From assembly GCA_019456245.1 (NCBI GenBank), contig VRUF01000051.1, forward strand, positions 1-14,103: 14,103 nt of DNA, in the 5' to 3' direction. The translations under genes and the position numbers were made by a program. Each line of letters opens with the position of its first letter. Position 1 is the first letter of the stretch. The DNA comes from Planctomycetota bacterium (GTDB lineage Bacteria; Planctomycetota; Phycisphaerae; Sedimentisphaerales; Anaerohalosphaeraceae). This document shows positions 6,547-14,103 of this stretch, one piece after another. The notes under the pieces are model-generated. The model was not told the origin of the DNA. It was given only the letters and a program-made list of their open reading frames with translations, and made no database searches.

Positions 6547-6580
6547 ATTACAATGAAATTAAAAAGCGAGGCACACAGAT

Positions 6581-8605
6581 ATGTTTGAGGAAAAGGCTAT
6601 ACGGGTACTTATCGTGGACGATGACCGTGAAGACGCGATGATAGCAGGCCGCTATCTGGACAAATTCCACGAATGCAGCGCTGCCTCTGAATACGCCGAG
6701 GATTTGGATTCGGCTTTGGAGCATTTGGCCAATGCCGATTTCGATATAATACTTCTGGATAACAGACTCGGCTCGGGCATAGTCGCAAGGGACATTCTGA
6801 AGGAATTCGAGGTTAGAAATATCAATATCCCGGTTGTGGTCATCACCGGTCAGGGCAACGAAACAACCGCCGTCGAGCTGATGAAAGCAGGGGCTTACGA
6901 TTATATCAGCAAGGGCATGTTAGGCACGGAGATACTCGAGAAAACCGTTCTAAACGCTATTGAGCGACACGGGTTAATAGCACGGCAAAAACAACTTGAG
7001 ATTTCGCTCAAGCGTGTAAACGCACAGCAGCGGATCATCCTCGACTCGGTGCGTGCGATGATATGGTATAACGACCATGATGGTCGAATTCAGCGGGCCA
7101 ACAAGGCAACTGCCCACGCCGTGCAACTTGATATTGACGAAGTGGTCGGCAAAACGGTTGCCGAGCTTTTCAAACTCGCTATAGATGATGACATCGCGGA
7201 CAATATCGAAATAATCGATTCCGGAAACGCGAAACTCGACATCATAAAACAGCTTGAAACAGTACAAGGCAAAAAGTGGTTTCACATAGACAAGGTGCCG
7301 TATCTCTCAGAGAAGGGCGATACAGGCGTGATAGTCTTTGCGTTTGATATTACAGAGCGTAAATTCGCAGAGGAAAATTTACAAAAACTAAACGAACAGC
7401 TTGCCGCCTCGACCGAGCAGTCCAACTTGATGGCCGAGGAGGCACTGAACGCAAACAGGGCAAAGAGCGAATTTCTCGCAAATATGAGCCACGAGATAAG
7501 GACGCCGCTAAATGCCATTCTCGGATTCGGCGACGTACTCGCAGAGGAGGAACTGACCATCGAGCAGAGCAAATTTATCGACATTATCGTCCAGAGCGGA
7601 AATAACCTGCTCAATTTGATAAATGATATTCTTGATTTTTCAAAAATCGAAGCCGGCAAACTAGAAACCGAAATAGTTGACTGCTCATTGGCAGAGATAC
7701 TTGCAGGGATTGATTCGCTGCTTCGGCCGGAAGCGATGAAAAAGAAGTTAAAATTCGAGATATTGCAGTGCACAGAACTGAATGCCACGATTCGTACCGA
7801 CCCAACCAGGCTAAGACAGTGTCTGATCAATCTGGTGGCCAACGCTATTAAATTCACCGGGGAAGGACACGTGTACGTAAATGTTTCCATGGAAGACAAA
7901 GTCGATCTCGGACCATGTATACGCTTCGATGTGGAAGATACAGGAATAGGGATAGAACTGGAAAAACAGCGGTTGATTTTCGAATCGTTCTCGCAGGCCG
8001 ATTACAGTTCAACACGTAAATACGGAGGAACAGGACTGGGACTGGCAATTACGAAACAATTAGCGCAACTTTTAGGCGGAACTCTCTCGCTTACCAGTGA
8101 ATTCGGCAAAGGCTCCATTTTCTCAATGATCATACCAACAAACATTAACGCTGCTGAACAGAAAATATTCGACAAGTACGAAGGGATAAAACATCTCCAG
8201 GACAAACCGCTATCTCCGGATCAGCCGCGACTTGCCGGGCGGGTACTCATTGCCGAGGATAATTCCTCCAATAGAAGGCTGATCAAGCTACTGCTTGAAA
8301 AAACAGGATGCCAGGTCGTAACCGTCGAAGACGGATTTGAAGCGGTCGAAGTTGTAATGAACGAAAAAATCGATATCATTTTAATGGACATACAGATGCC
8401 GAATATGAATGGTTACGAGGCCGTCGCCGCCATTCGTAAGGCTGGTTTCGATGTCCCGATTATCGCTGTTACAGCCAACGCTATGAAGGGAGATGAAGAA
8501 AAGTGTATCAAAGCAGGCTGCGATGACTATATATCAAAACCCATTAACAGAATAAATTTATACGATGTGATCGCCAAATATTTAACTCCGGTCAATATGT
8601 CATGA
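6581..8605 (+). CDS. Soluble hybrid histidine kinase REC-PAS-HisKA-HATPase-REC
   Basis: This 674-residue cytosolic hybrid kinase begins with receiver 1 (8-125; VDDDRED, D60 in ILLDNRLGSG, K111). A PAS fold (about 146-262) ends in the typical FDITERK strand, and a coiled coil (263-295) leads to HisKA with FLANMSHEIRTPLNAILGF (H304). The HATPase has NLVANAIKFT (N417/N421), EDTGIGI (452-458) and YGGTGLGLAI (481-490). Receiver 2 is at 554-668 (AEDN, D603 in ILMDIQMPNMNG, T631, K653). There is no membrane segment. GCGAGG sits 9 bases before the ATG and the previous gene ends 34 bases upstream. The N-terminal receiver makes it a likely downstream target of the membrane kinase or the stand-alone regulator. 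No Hpt domain is encoded in the window to take phosphate from receiver 2. Confidence 0.93.
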   Translation: MFEEKAIRVLIVDDDREDAMIAGRYLDKFHECSAASEYAEDLDSALEHLANADFDIILLDNRLGSGIVARDILKEFEVRNINIPVVVITGQGNETTAVELMKAGAYDYISKGMLGTEILEKTVLNAIERHGLIARQKQLEISLKRVNAQQRIILDSVRAMIWYNDHDGRIQRANKATAHAVQLDIDEVVGKTVAELFKLAIDDDIADNIEIIDSGNAKLDIIKQLETVQGKKWFHIDKVPYLSEKGDTGVIVFAFDITERKFAEENLQKLNEQLAASTEQSNLMAEEALNANRAKSEFLANMSHEIRTPLNAILGFGDVLAEEELTIEQSKFIDIIVQSGNNLLNLINDILDFSKIEAGKLETEIVDCSLAEILAGIDSLLRPEAMKKKLKFEILQCTELNATIRTDPTRLRQCLINLVANAIKFTGEGHVYVNVSMEDKVDLGPCIRFDVEDTGIGIELEKQRLIFESFSQADYSSTRKYGGTGLGLAITKQLAQLLGGTLSLTSEFGKGSIFSMIIPTNINAAEQKIFDKYEGIKHLQDKPLSPDQPRLAGRVLIAEDNSSNRRLIKLLLEKTGCQVVTVEDGFEAVEVVMNEKIDIILMDIQMPNMNGYEAVAAIRKAGFDVPIIAVTANAMKGDEEKCIKAGCDDYISKPINRINLYDVIAKYLTPVNMS

Positions 8606-8639
8606 AAACAAAAAACTAAATATTTTTAAGGAGATTAAT

Positions 8640-10592
8640 ATGTTTAGTAAAGCACAAAGTCAGAAAAATGTTAGCACTGGTCTCAGGCACTGTCGCCTGG
8701 GAAAAACGGTAATGTGGACCTTTCTCATTCTTGCCTTTCTTTTGAGTGCTGGCACTCTATGTGCTCAAACCGAAGACGAGGTCAGGGAAAAACTCGAAGA
8801 AGCCGGTGAAGAGGGACTCTTAATGTTCTTTGACCCGGGTGAGATTATGGTGACATCCTCTGCACGCAGGCCCCAGCCGCTATACCGTGCATCTTCCGCT
8901 ATGTACGTCATAACAAAAGAAGACATCAGACAGTCGGGTGTAACAAAAATAGCAGATCTGTTACGTTTTGTACCGGGAATGGATGTATCGCAAAGAAGGC
9001 CTTATGAGTTTGCTATAGGTTCCCGTGGATTTAGCAAGTGGTCAGCATCAAGATTACAGATTTTATTAGACGGCAGACCCCTGTATGACTCCTTTCAGGC
9101 AGGTGTCAATATTGATTTTCATCCGATATTTCTCGAAAACATCGAACGAATTGAAATAATGCGAAGCCCAGGTGGTGTAGTTTGGGGCGTCAACGCACTT
9201 AACGGCGTTATCAATATCATCACAAAAAAAGCTGCTGATACTCAAGGTGGCCTTGGATATGGTGGATTCGGAAGCCATGCGACCCAAGAGGGCTTCATAC
9301 GATATGGTGGTACCGAGGGACCGTTAAGCTGGCGTGGTACAACCGGTGCATTCCACGATAATGGATTTGGACTTAACAGGGGTAATGATAACACCGATTA
9401 TGTGCAATCGTTCCAGTCTACCGGATTGGGTGAAGTAAAATTAAACGATGGGAGTATACTTTCTTTATCAGGCGGACATAAGTTTTTCTCATATGGTACT
9501 GGTTCCAGCGGCTCTAAGCATAGATCAATGCAGTACACGAATTTGATTTGGGATAAAGAGTTAGATGAGGATAACAGCATACAAATGCGTTGGTCCGAAA
9601 CCTACTTTAAACGTGATAATCTTACTCAGAATATATGGACTCGTGAAGATATGCTTGAGTTTAAGCACATTGCTCAACGCGGTATTCACAATATTGTCTG
9701 GGGTGCAGATTATACTCGAGATGCCGTACGTACGAGGACTACTACCACTGATATACTCAGCCCTGACCGCTTTAGAAACGACCAGGCAAGCGCATACATA
9801 CAGGATGAAATTGCCCTGCGAGATGATTTATGGCTGACTTTAGGCTACCGTGGCCATCATAATGAGCTGAGCCATTATGACTGGGCAGGTAACGTAGCAT
9901 TGGTTCATGAGATAGTGCCAAAACATTTCTTAAAAGCCGCCGTCTCAAGGTCATTCAAAAGACCTTCCTTCCTTGAAGAGTTTGCTGATAAGAGTAACGA
10001 ACGAGGAAATCAAAACCTTAGAAACGAAAAGTTGCTTGCTTATGAGATCGGTTACCGCGGCCAATTAAGAGATAATCTTGAATTGAATGTAGAAGGTTTT
10101 ATCAATGAGCACGAGGATTTAATCGCCAAGGTATCAAGCTTAAGTAACCGCTACTACAATGTCCATGACATAACCACTTATGGTCTTGAAACGGCAATCG
10201 ATTGGCGGCCGAAAGATTGGTGGCTGGTCCGTGGTTTCCATGTTTATGAACATCAAACAGAAGAAAATAAAATTAATGTTACCGCTACCGGCAAATTAGG
10301 AATGAATCCAGTTCCACAAAACAAGGTAGGCCTGACAAACAGATTTTACCTCGATGACAAGACAACTCTTAATACCAGAATGTTCTGGACGGACACCTAT
10401 GGAGATTCTTCTGGTAACAGGATACCAAGATTCTTAAGAGTTGATTTCAGATTGGCCAAAAAAATCTGGGATGACAATGCCGAGATCGCTTTAGGTGTTA
10501 ACAATTTAACTAACGGCAATCACTACGAAGGAGGAACTTTAGGTGCAGAAGTTCCGAGAATTGTTTATGCTCAGTTCTTCCTTAAATTCTAA
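8640..10592 (+). CDS. TonB-dependent outer membrane receptor (CirA/BtuB-like)
   Basis: This 650-residue receptor has a long n-region, a hydrophobic signal core (24-39) and likely cleavage after A42 (LCAQ). A TonB-box-like EIMVTSSARR follows at 68-77. The plug domain (about 78-200) shows ITKEDIRQSGVTKIADLLR, VPGMDV, the LDGRPLYD turn, IERIEIMRSPGGVVWG and NALNGVINIITK, all classic plug motifs. The remainder is a 22-strand-type barrel, with NLRNEKLLAYEIGYRG, GLETAIDWRP and VNNLTNG late-barrel motifs, and it ends in an aromatic C-terminus (FFLKF). The start is secured by AAGGAG (8628-8633) at six-base spacing. It closes the sensory block. There is no N-terminal anti-sigma signalling domain, so any signal must pass through another protein. 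The substrate is unknown; a carbohydrate is suggested only by the convergent glycosidase gene. Confidence 0.92.
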   Translation: MFSKAQSQKNVSTGLRHCRLGKTVMWTFLILAFLLSAGTLCAQTEDEVREKLEEAGEEGLLMFFDPGEIMVTSSARRPQPLYRASSAMYVITKEDIRQSGVTKIADLLRFVPGMDVSQRRPYEFAIGSRGFSKWSASRLQILLDGRPLYDSFQAGVNIDFHPIFLENIERIEIMRSPGGVVWGVNALNGVINIITKKAADTQGGLGYGGFGSHATQEGFIRYGGTEGPLSWRGTTGAFHDNGFGLNRGNDNTDYVQSFQSTGLGEVKLNDGSILSLSGGHKFFSYGTGSSGSKHRSMQYTNLIWDKELDEDNSIQMRWSETYFKRDNLTQNIWTREDMLEFKHIAQRGIHNIVWGADYTRDAVRTRTTTTDILSPDRFRNDQASAYIQDEIALRDDLWLTLGYRGHHNELSHYDWAGNVALVHEIVPKHFLKAAVSRSFKRPSFLEEFADKSNERGNQNLRNEKLLAYEIGYRGQLRDNLELNVEGFINEHEDLIAKVSSLSNRYYNVHDITTYGLETAIDWRPKDWWLVRGFHVYEHQTEENKINVTATGKLGMNPVPQNKVGLTNRFYLDDKTTLNTRMFWTDTYGDSSGNRIPRFLRVDFRLAKKIWDDNAEIALGVNNLTNGNHYEGGTLGAEVPRIVYAQFFLKF

Positions 10593-10610
10593 TTGAATAG
10601 TCTATAATAA

Positions 10611-10645
10611 AAAAGGGACGCTTGAAAAAGCGTCCCTTTTCTTTT
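10611..10645. terminator. Bidirectional intrinsic terminator between convergent genes
   Basis: AAAAGGGACGC (10611-10621) and GCGTCCCTTTT (10630-10640) form a perfect 11-base stem around an eight-base loop. The plus strand continues in T-rich sequence (CTTTTC). Read on the minus strand, the hairpin is followed by TTTTTTATTA, so it can end both the receptor block and the glycosidase transcript. Confidence 0.9.
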
Positions 10646-10659
10646 CAACCTAAAAAGTC

Positions 10660-13600
10660 TTATTCCTCATAGGATATCTGAAGAACCGGGTCATTCGCAG
10701 ATTCCTTACTGTACCAGTCAAGGTTAGCAGCATCTTGTGTAGTTTTCAGTCCTAAGGTGTATGTGCTGTTTCCGTCAACTTCATCGGACACATCGAATAC
10801 GTACCATGTCTGGCTGGATACATCTTCAATAGTATCCAGTGACGAACCCCATGTAAGGTTATCGTTGTTCCATGTAAGTGTATTTTCATCCCACGTGCCG
10901 GTTACAGGATAGACGGTAGTGTCGTCTATCGCGCTGCCTTCAGATTTTATTTTAAGTTTGGCGGCAGTTATTGTTCCACTGATACCGCTAACTGTAAACT
11001 TAAGATACGCGTATTTCTCCTTGCTGCTACCGGAACCTCTGGGACGTACATAGCTCTTACTACCATAATTTTTGCTCTGTGCACCTTGATTTACAAACGT
11101 ATCATCCGTAGGATAAAATTCATTAACACCGCCGGGATATATCTTAAAGAGCTTTGACTGATAGGCCAAAAGGTCTACGCTCATAGTATTATACTCTTCA
11201 GAAATATCTCCGGACCACAATTCTTCTGTAGCATACGTAGTAGTACCGCTTAATCCGGCTCTTGCTAAATCAACGGATTTCTGTGTGCTGCTGGTACCGT
11301 AGTTAAATACCGCAACATAAAAAACGTCATTAGCATCCTCATAGACAAAAATATCGTCAGGGTTGGTCCCAGTGTCGCCTTCAACAGCTTTGAAAACCCA
11401 ATCGTTCCGCGCAACTGCATTTACCTTGGCATTTGTAAAATACTCTTTGGCAAGGTTCTGGTGGGCGGTGTTCGTCCAATCCATCCCGGATACAATCATT
11501 CCTGTAATAACGCCTGCGTTGTACCTGGTCTTCGCTTCGTTAGCATTTCCTCCGCTGACCTCGTAATCTATGTTACCAGTGTCCATGTATGGATACAGGT
11601 TACCAAGCCACCAGCCGTAAGTCGTCGAATTAAGCTGGAACTTAGTATCTTCAATCGTATAGAAAACATCGTTCGATATACGCCTTGAATGTGCATACTG
11701 ATAAGGGAACAGAGGTGAAATCGCCAGATTTACATGCATTGCGCCATCTATCCGATCCAGGATATACTGCATACCGTCATTATATGCCTGCACACCTGTT
11801 GTTATATCGGTGTCATAGAATTCACCTTTCCATATTCCGCTTTCTATAAAGTCGAATCTAACATAATCATATCCCCAGGCTTTATAACGATCCATTTGGT
11901 AGTCTACTCTTTCACGAAAACCCGGATGAGTGGGGTCAAGCAGGTGCCGTGTGCGATCAACTATAGGGTTATTCTGATCGTCTCTAAGAAATATGTCATT
12001 CCATGTGTATGTTTCCGAGCCTGGTACAAGGTCGTCATAATCAACACCTTCGCCGCCGCCGAGGCAAAAAGGCTTCCAGTAAATACCAGCTTTCTGTCCG
12101 TTAGTATGGAAATAATCAGCAAGGTCGTTCACGTCCTGAATGCTGAGCATTGGCCAATTTCCTGCAAGAATCATATAAACGGTGTCCTTGTCATTTACAA
12201 AGCTGTTATTTTGCAAATTGTCACTTATGAAATCAGAAACATCTGCAAGATCATTGTAAGTCATCTTCTCGTCCGGAAAACCGTGGCTTCGGGCTTTAGT
12301 CTTCCAGCCAAAAGGTATGCCGCCATTATCACCGCTGGGGGTAGCAAGTTTAGGTACTACGGAAGTATTTTCTCCGGCAAATTCTTCCATTCCATCACGC
12401 CAGTCAGTATAGTAGCCTACCATGATTTCCGGTGAACAAATGCTGTCGCCCGATATTTCACCATGATCCATAGGCTCTTCAGGGTGTGGGATTCCGCCGT
12501 AAATCGACAAGCTATCCAGCTTATTGCTAGAACCACTGTAGTCTATGCCGGTTTTCCATGTATCATGTGTAACCGAACCTAAAACCAAGCCATTTCTGCT
12601 CGTATTGTCATAAAATGCACCGACTTCATAACTTGTTCCGGTAGTATTCATAGACTTTGCATTGTAGCTTACGCTAAAAGCATTACCAATCGGAACACAA
12701 AGAGCAATGTTATCATCATAACTGCCAATGTCTACACCTCCTGTAGTATCCATTATTACAGGTCCCATCCAGTTTGAACTTAAACTTGTTCCCTGCATTT
12801 CGACCGTCATTAGGAAGTAGTCATCTCCTTCGAGATAAAAGTGTTGTTTCATAGTCGGATTGCCGCCGCCGGTACAAGTAATAATCGTCTCGCTGCCATT
12901 TGTTGTGCGGACGCGACTCGTGTAGTCTTTACTGGTTACAACAGTTGGCAATTTAACCTTGCTGTAAAAATCAGATATTTTTTCCACATTGTTATGGAAG
13001 AAGTCTGCAATTCCATTATTCAGGTCATATTCTATTTTAACGTTACTATTCGTAAACGTAACAACATCAGGTTCTGAAGAGCCGCTAGTTCCGGTTACCG
13101 TGGTTTTACCTGAATTTGTAACATTGTAATCAACGTCAACTGTGCCGCTGCCGTCATAGGCAGTGATGTAGCCGCTTGTAACATAACTATTTACCGTGCT
13201 GGTTTCGTCACCGTCTATTATCAGTGTGCCTTCCGTGATATCCAAATCTCCACTGGAAGTCATTGTTATGTCGCCGCAACTTATAGTACCCCCATCAAGA
13301 TTGACTGTACCTGTACCTGTATCAAAGGGGATATTCATCGAAACCTTAACATTAATTGTACCGCCGGTCATATTAACAGTACCATTTCCGGCAAACCCAA
13401 TATTAAATACTCCATAAGAGTTATCGTTGATATTGATCGTACCGCCACTCATATTAATTATACCGGTACCGCCTGAATACCTTCCTACGTGTATTTTCTT
13501 TGCCGCTGCCGTCAAGCTGCCTCCGCTGATGTCCAGGTAACAAGTCCCATTGTTATGGCCTATGCTTGCCTTTTGGCAGATCGCTGTTACACTGGAATCG

Positions 13601-13815
13601 ATTTCGCAATGCGAACCGCTAACATCGATTATAGCAAAATCTGAACTCGACGGCACGCCATTATTCCAGTTGCCCGATGTACTCCAGAGATGTCCTGAAC
13701 CATTATCTGTCCAGTTTATATCCGCCCCTGAGGCTATGCCGCAAAAGCATAATGCGAGAATAAAAATTGTTATCATTTTGACTGTAAACATCGTTTTTTT
13801 CATCAAGTGTTTCAT
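10660..13815 (-). CDS. Secreted clan GH-D-like glycoside hydrolase with beta-helical and DNRLRE/CBM96-like modules
   Basis: Residue numbers count from the upstream ATG at 13833 (1057 aa). The preferred start is residue 7 (13815), because AAAGGA lies 9-10 bases before it while the upstream ATG has no ribosome site. After a signal peptide (cleavage near A35-A38) comes a GGT/GGS repeat module (about 39-250; GGTGIINMSGGTIN, GTVNMTGGTINV, GTVNLDGGTISCG). A mutarotase-like beta-sandwich (about 258-470) precedes a TIM barrel (about 490-810) with GYYTDWRDGMEEFA, GIPFGWK, KAGIYWKPF and WGYDYVRFDF. D661 in YVRFD is the probable nucleophile and D722 in SRRISND a probable acid/base, as in GH27/31/36 alpha-galactosidases. 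The C-terminal module (about 906-1056) has the TDDTFVNQG and TWDENTLTW motifs of DNRLRE/CBM96 domains. No PEP-CTERM, dockerin or LPXTG tail is seen. The exact GH family and substrate are unassigned. Confidence 0.85.
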   Translation of the reverse strand: MKHLMKKTMFTVKMITIFILALCFCGIASGADINWTDNGSGHLWSTSGNWNNGVPSSSDFAIIDVSGSHCEIDSSVTAICQKASIGHNNGTCYLDISGGSLTAAAKKIHVGRYSGGTGIINMSGGTININDNSYGVFNIGFAGNGTVNMTGGTINVKVSMNIPFDTGTGTVNLDGGTISCGDITMTSSGDLDITEGTLIIDGDETSTVNSYVTSGYITAYDGSGTVDVDYNVTNSGKTTVTGTSGSSEPDVVTFTNSNVKIEYDLNNGIADFFHNNVEKISDFYSKVKLPTVVTSKDYTSRVRTTNGSETIITCTGGGNPTMKQHFYLEGDDYFLMTVEMQGTSLSSNWMGPVIMDTTGGVDIGSYDDNIALCVPIGNAFSVSYNAKSMNTTGTSYEVGAFYDNTSRNGLVLGSVTHDTWKTGIDYSGSSNKLDSLSIYGGIPHPEEPMDHGEISGDSICSPEIMVGYYTDWRDGMEEFAGENTSVVPKLATPSGDNGGIPFGWKTKARSHGFPDEKMTYNDLADVSDFISDNLQNNSFVNDKDTVYMILAGNWPMLSIQDVNDLADYFHTNGQKAGIYWKPFCLGGGEGVDYDDLVPGSETYTWNDIFLRDDQNNPIVDRTRHLLDPTHPGFRERVDYQMDRYKAWGYDYVRFDFIESGIWKGEFYDTDITTGVQAYNDGMQYILDRIDGAMHVNLAISPLFPYQYAHSRRISNDVFYTIEDTKFQLNSTTYGWWLGNLYPYMDTGNIDYEVSGGNANEAKTRYNAGVITGMIVSGMDWTNTAHQNLAKEYFTNAKVNAVARNDWVFKAVEGDTGTNPDDIFVYEDANDVFYVAVFNYGTSSTQKSVDLARAGLSGTTTYATEELWSGDISEEYNTMSVDLLAYQSKLFKIYPGGVNEFYPTDDTFVNQGAQSKNYGSKSYVRPRGSGSSKEKYAYLKFTVSGISGTITAAKLKIKSEGSAIDDTTVYPVTGTWDENTLTWNNDNLTWGSSLDTIEDVSSQTWYVFDVSDEVDGNSTYTLGLKTTQDAANLDWYSKESANDPVLQISYEE

Positions 13816-13823
13816 TTTTCTGG

Positions 13824-13830
13824 TTCCTTT
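13824..13830 (-). promoter_or_regulatory. Ribosome binding site deciding the glycosidase start
   Basis: On the minus strand AAAGGAA is placed 9-10 bases before the ATG at 13815. It lies just inside the longer frame that opens at 13833, which has only TTAATAAAA upstream. This favours the shorter product beginning MKHLMKKTMF. Confidence 0.5.
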
Positions 13831-13959
13831 CATTTTTATTAAGATTTTAATAATTCATAAAAAAACTTTTCTGGATCCATCCACATTGACGTAATAGCCG
13901 ATTCCCGTTATTCATAGCAGTTGATGTTATAGTATTCTAGTGCTTTGCCCGAGATAAAA

Positions 13960-14078
13960 TGTCTGGTTCAGCGTCGAGGCAATTAGTCAGATGCAAGGCG
14001 AGCGAAGCAGCCAATGTCAAAGCATTGGCGCTGCAGCTCAACGAAGCAGGTGGCTGATTGAATCAAGCTGACCGGACA
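13960..14078. repeat. Imperfect palindromic MITE/REP-like element
   Basis: TGTCTGGTTCAGC (13960-13972) is an imperfect inverted copy of GCTGACCGGACA (14067-14078). Inside it, CAATTAGTCAG (13980-13990) partly matches CTGATTGAATC (14054-14064). A central hairpin pairs GCAGCCAATG (14007-14016) with CATTGGCGCTGC (14023-14034) around a TCAAAG loop. CGAAGCAG occurs twice (14003-14010 and 14042-14049). The element is noncoding and flanked by no clear target duplication. It lies about 145 bases upstream of the glycosidase start. Confidence 0.55.
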
Positions 14079-14093
14079 CTTTTAGCCGGACAC
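14072..14093. repeat. CCGGACAC direct repeat, possible IS terminus
   Basis: CCGGACAC occurs at 14072-14079 and again at 14086-14093, 14 bases apart, next to the contig end. On the minus strand this reads TGTCCGGCTAAAAGTGTCCGG, wording that resembles IS terminal repeats. Assembly breaks are common at such repeats. Confidence 0.4.
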
Positions 14094-14103
14094 AGTACTA
14101 GAG

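Noticed and set aside
8640..10592. Sigma/anti-sigma transducing receptor of FecA type
   Set aside because: The mature N-terminus after A42 is only about 25 residues before the TonB box, too short for a signalling (secretin/STN) domain, and no sigma factor gene is present.
11734..12435. 233-codon plus-strand frame opposite the glycosidase
   Set aside because: It lies wholly antisense to a well-supported coding region, has no recognisable motif or ribosome site, and is an antisense shadow.
13960..14078. Integron attC site
   Set aside because: The palindrome lacks the paired RYYYAAC/GTTRRRY core sites, and no integrase gene or cassette array is visible.
1..14103. CRISPR array, tRNA, rRNA or phage genes
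   Set aside because: No regularly spaced repeats, tRNA-like cloverleaf, rRNA stretch or phage structural motif was noticed on reading through.

Overview
The window looks like a contig from a metagenome-derived Planctomycetota, most likely Phycisphaerae or Sedimentisphaerales. The evidence is an extracellular glycosidase carrying a secretion signal, a beta-helical GGT/GGS repeat module and a C-terminal DNRLRE/CBM96-like module, together with two-component genes rich in receiver domains and moderate base composition. This lineage call is inferred from protein style only. The first ten bases equal the 3' end of the common Illumina adapter, so the left edge is a true contig end.

Left edge (1-630): the 3' end of an unrecognised small gene is followed by a chimeric reading frame. 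Its first half is the C-terminus of an IS110-type transposase and its second half the C-terminus of a DDE integrase-core transposase. This is an IS graveyard.

796-2564: a two-gene signalling unit. It holds a cytosolic REC-HisKA_3-HATPase kinase with a TTG start, and a NarL/LuxR-type response regulator 23 bases downstream. This regulator is the only recognisable DNA-binding protein in the window.

2565-3000: a 436-base intergenic stretch with two clear inverted repeats, candidate promoter elements, a strong purine-rich ribosome binding site and no convincing gene.

3001-10592: a tightly spaced five-gene plus-strand block. In order it holds a secreted ABC_sub_bind-type binding protein with an internal duplication; a membrane HAMP histidine kinase with a CHASE8-like periplasmic domain; a single-domain Rcp1-like response regulator; a soluble REC-PAS-HisKA-HATPase-REC hybrid kinase; and a TonB-dependent outer membrane receptor. 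The order suggests a trans-envelope sensing chain: outer-membrane receptor, periplasmic binding protein, inner-membrane kinase, cytosolic relay. No GGDEF, sigma or anti-sigma partner is visible. The NarL-type regulator upstream could be the final output.

10611-13815: a symmetrical hairpin with U-tracts on both strands terminates the block and the convergent minus-strand gene. That gene encodes a roughly 1,050-residue secreted clan GH-D-like glycosidase (alpha-galactosidase type). It could release the ligand that the receptor block takes up or senses, but this link is inference from position only.

Right edge (13834-14103): the upstream region of the glycosidase, then a 119-base imperfect palindrome resembling a MITE or REP element, and a short direct repeat resembling an IS terminus at the contig end.
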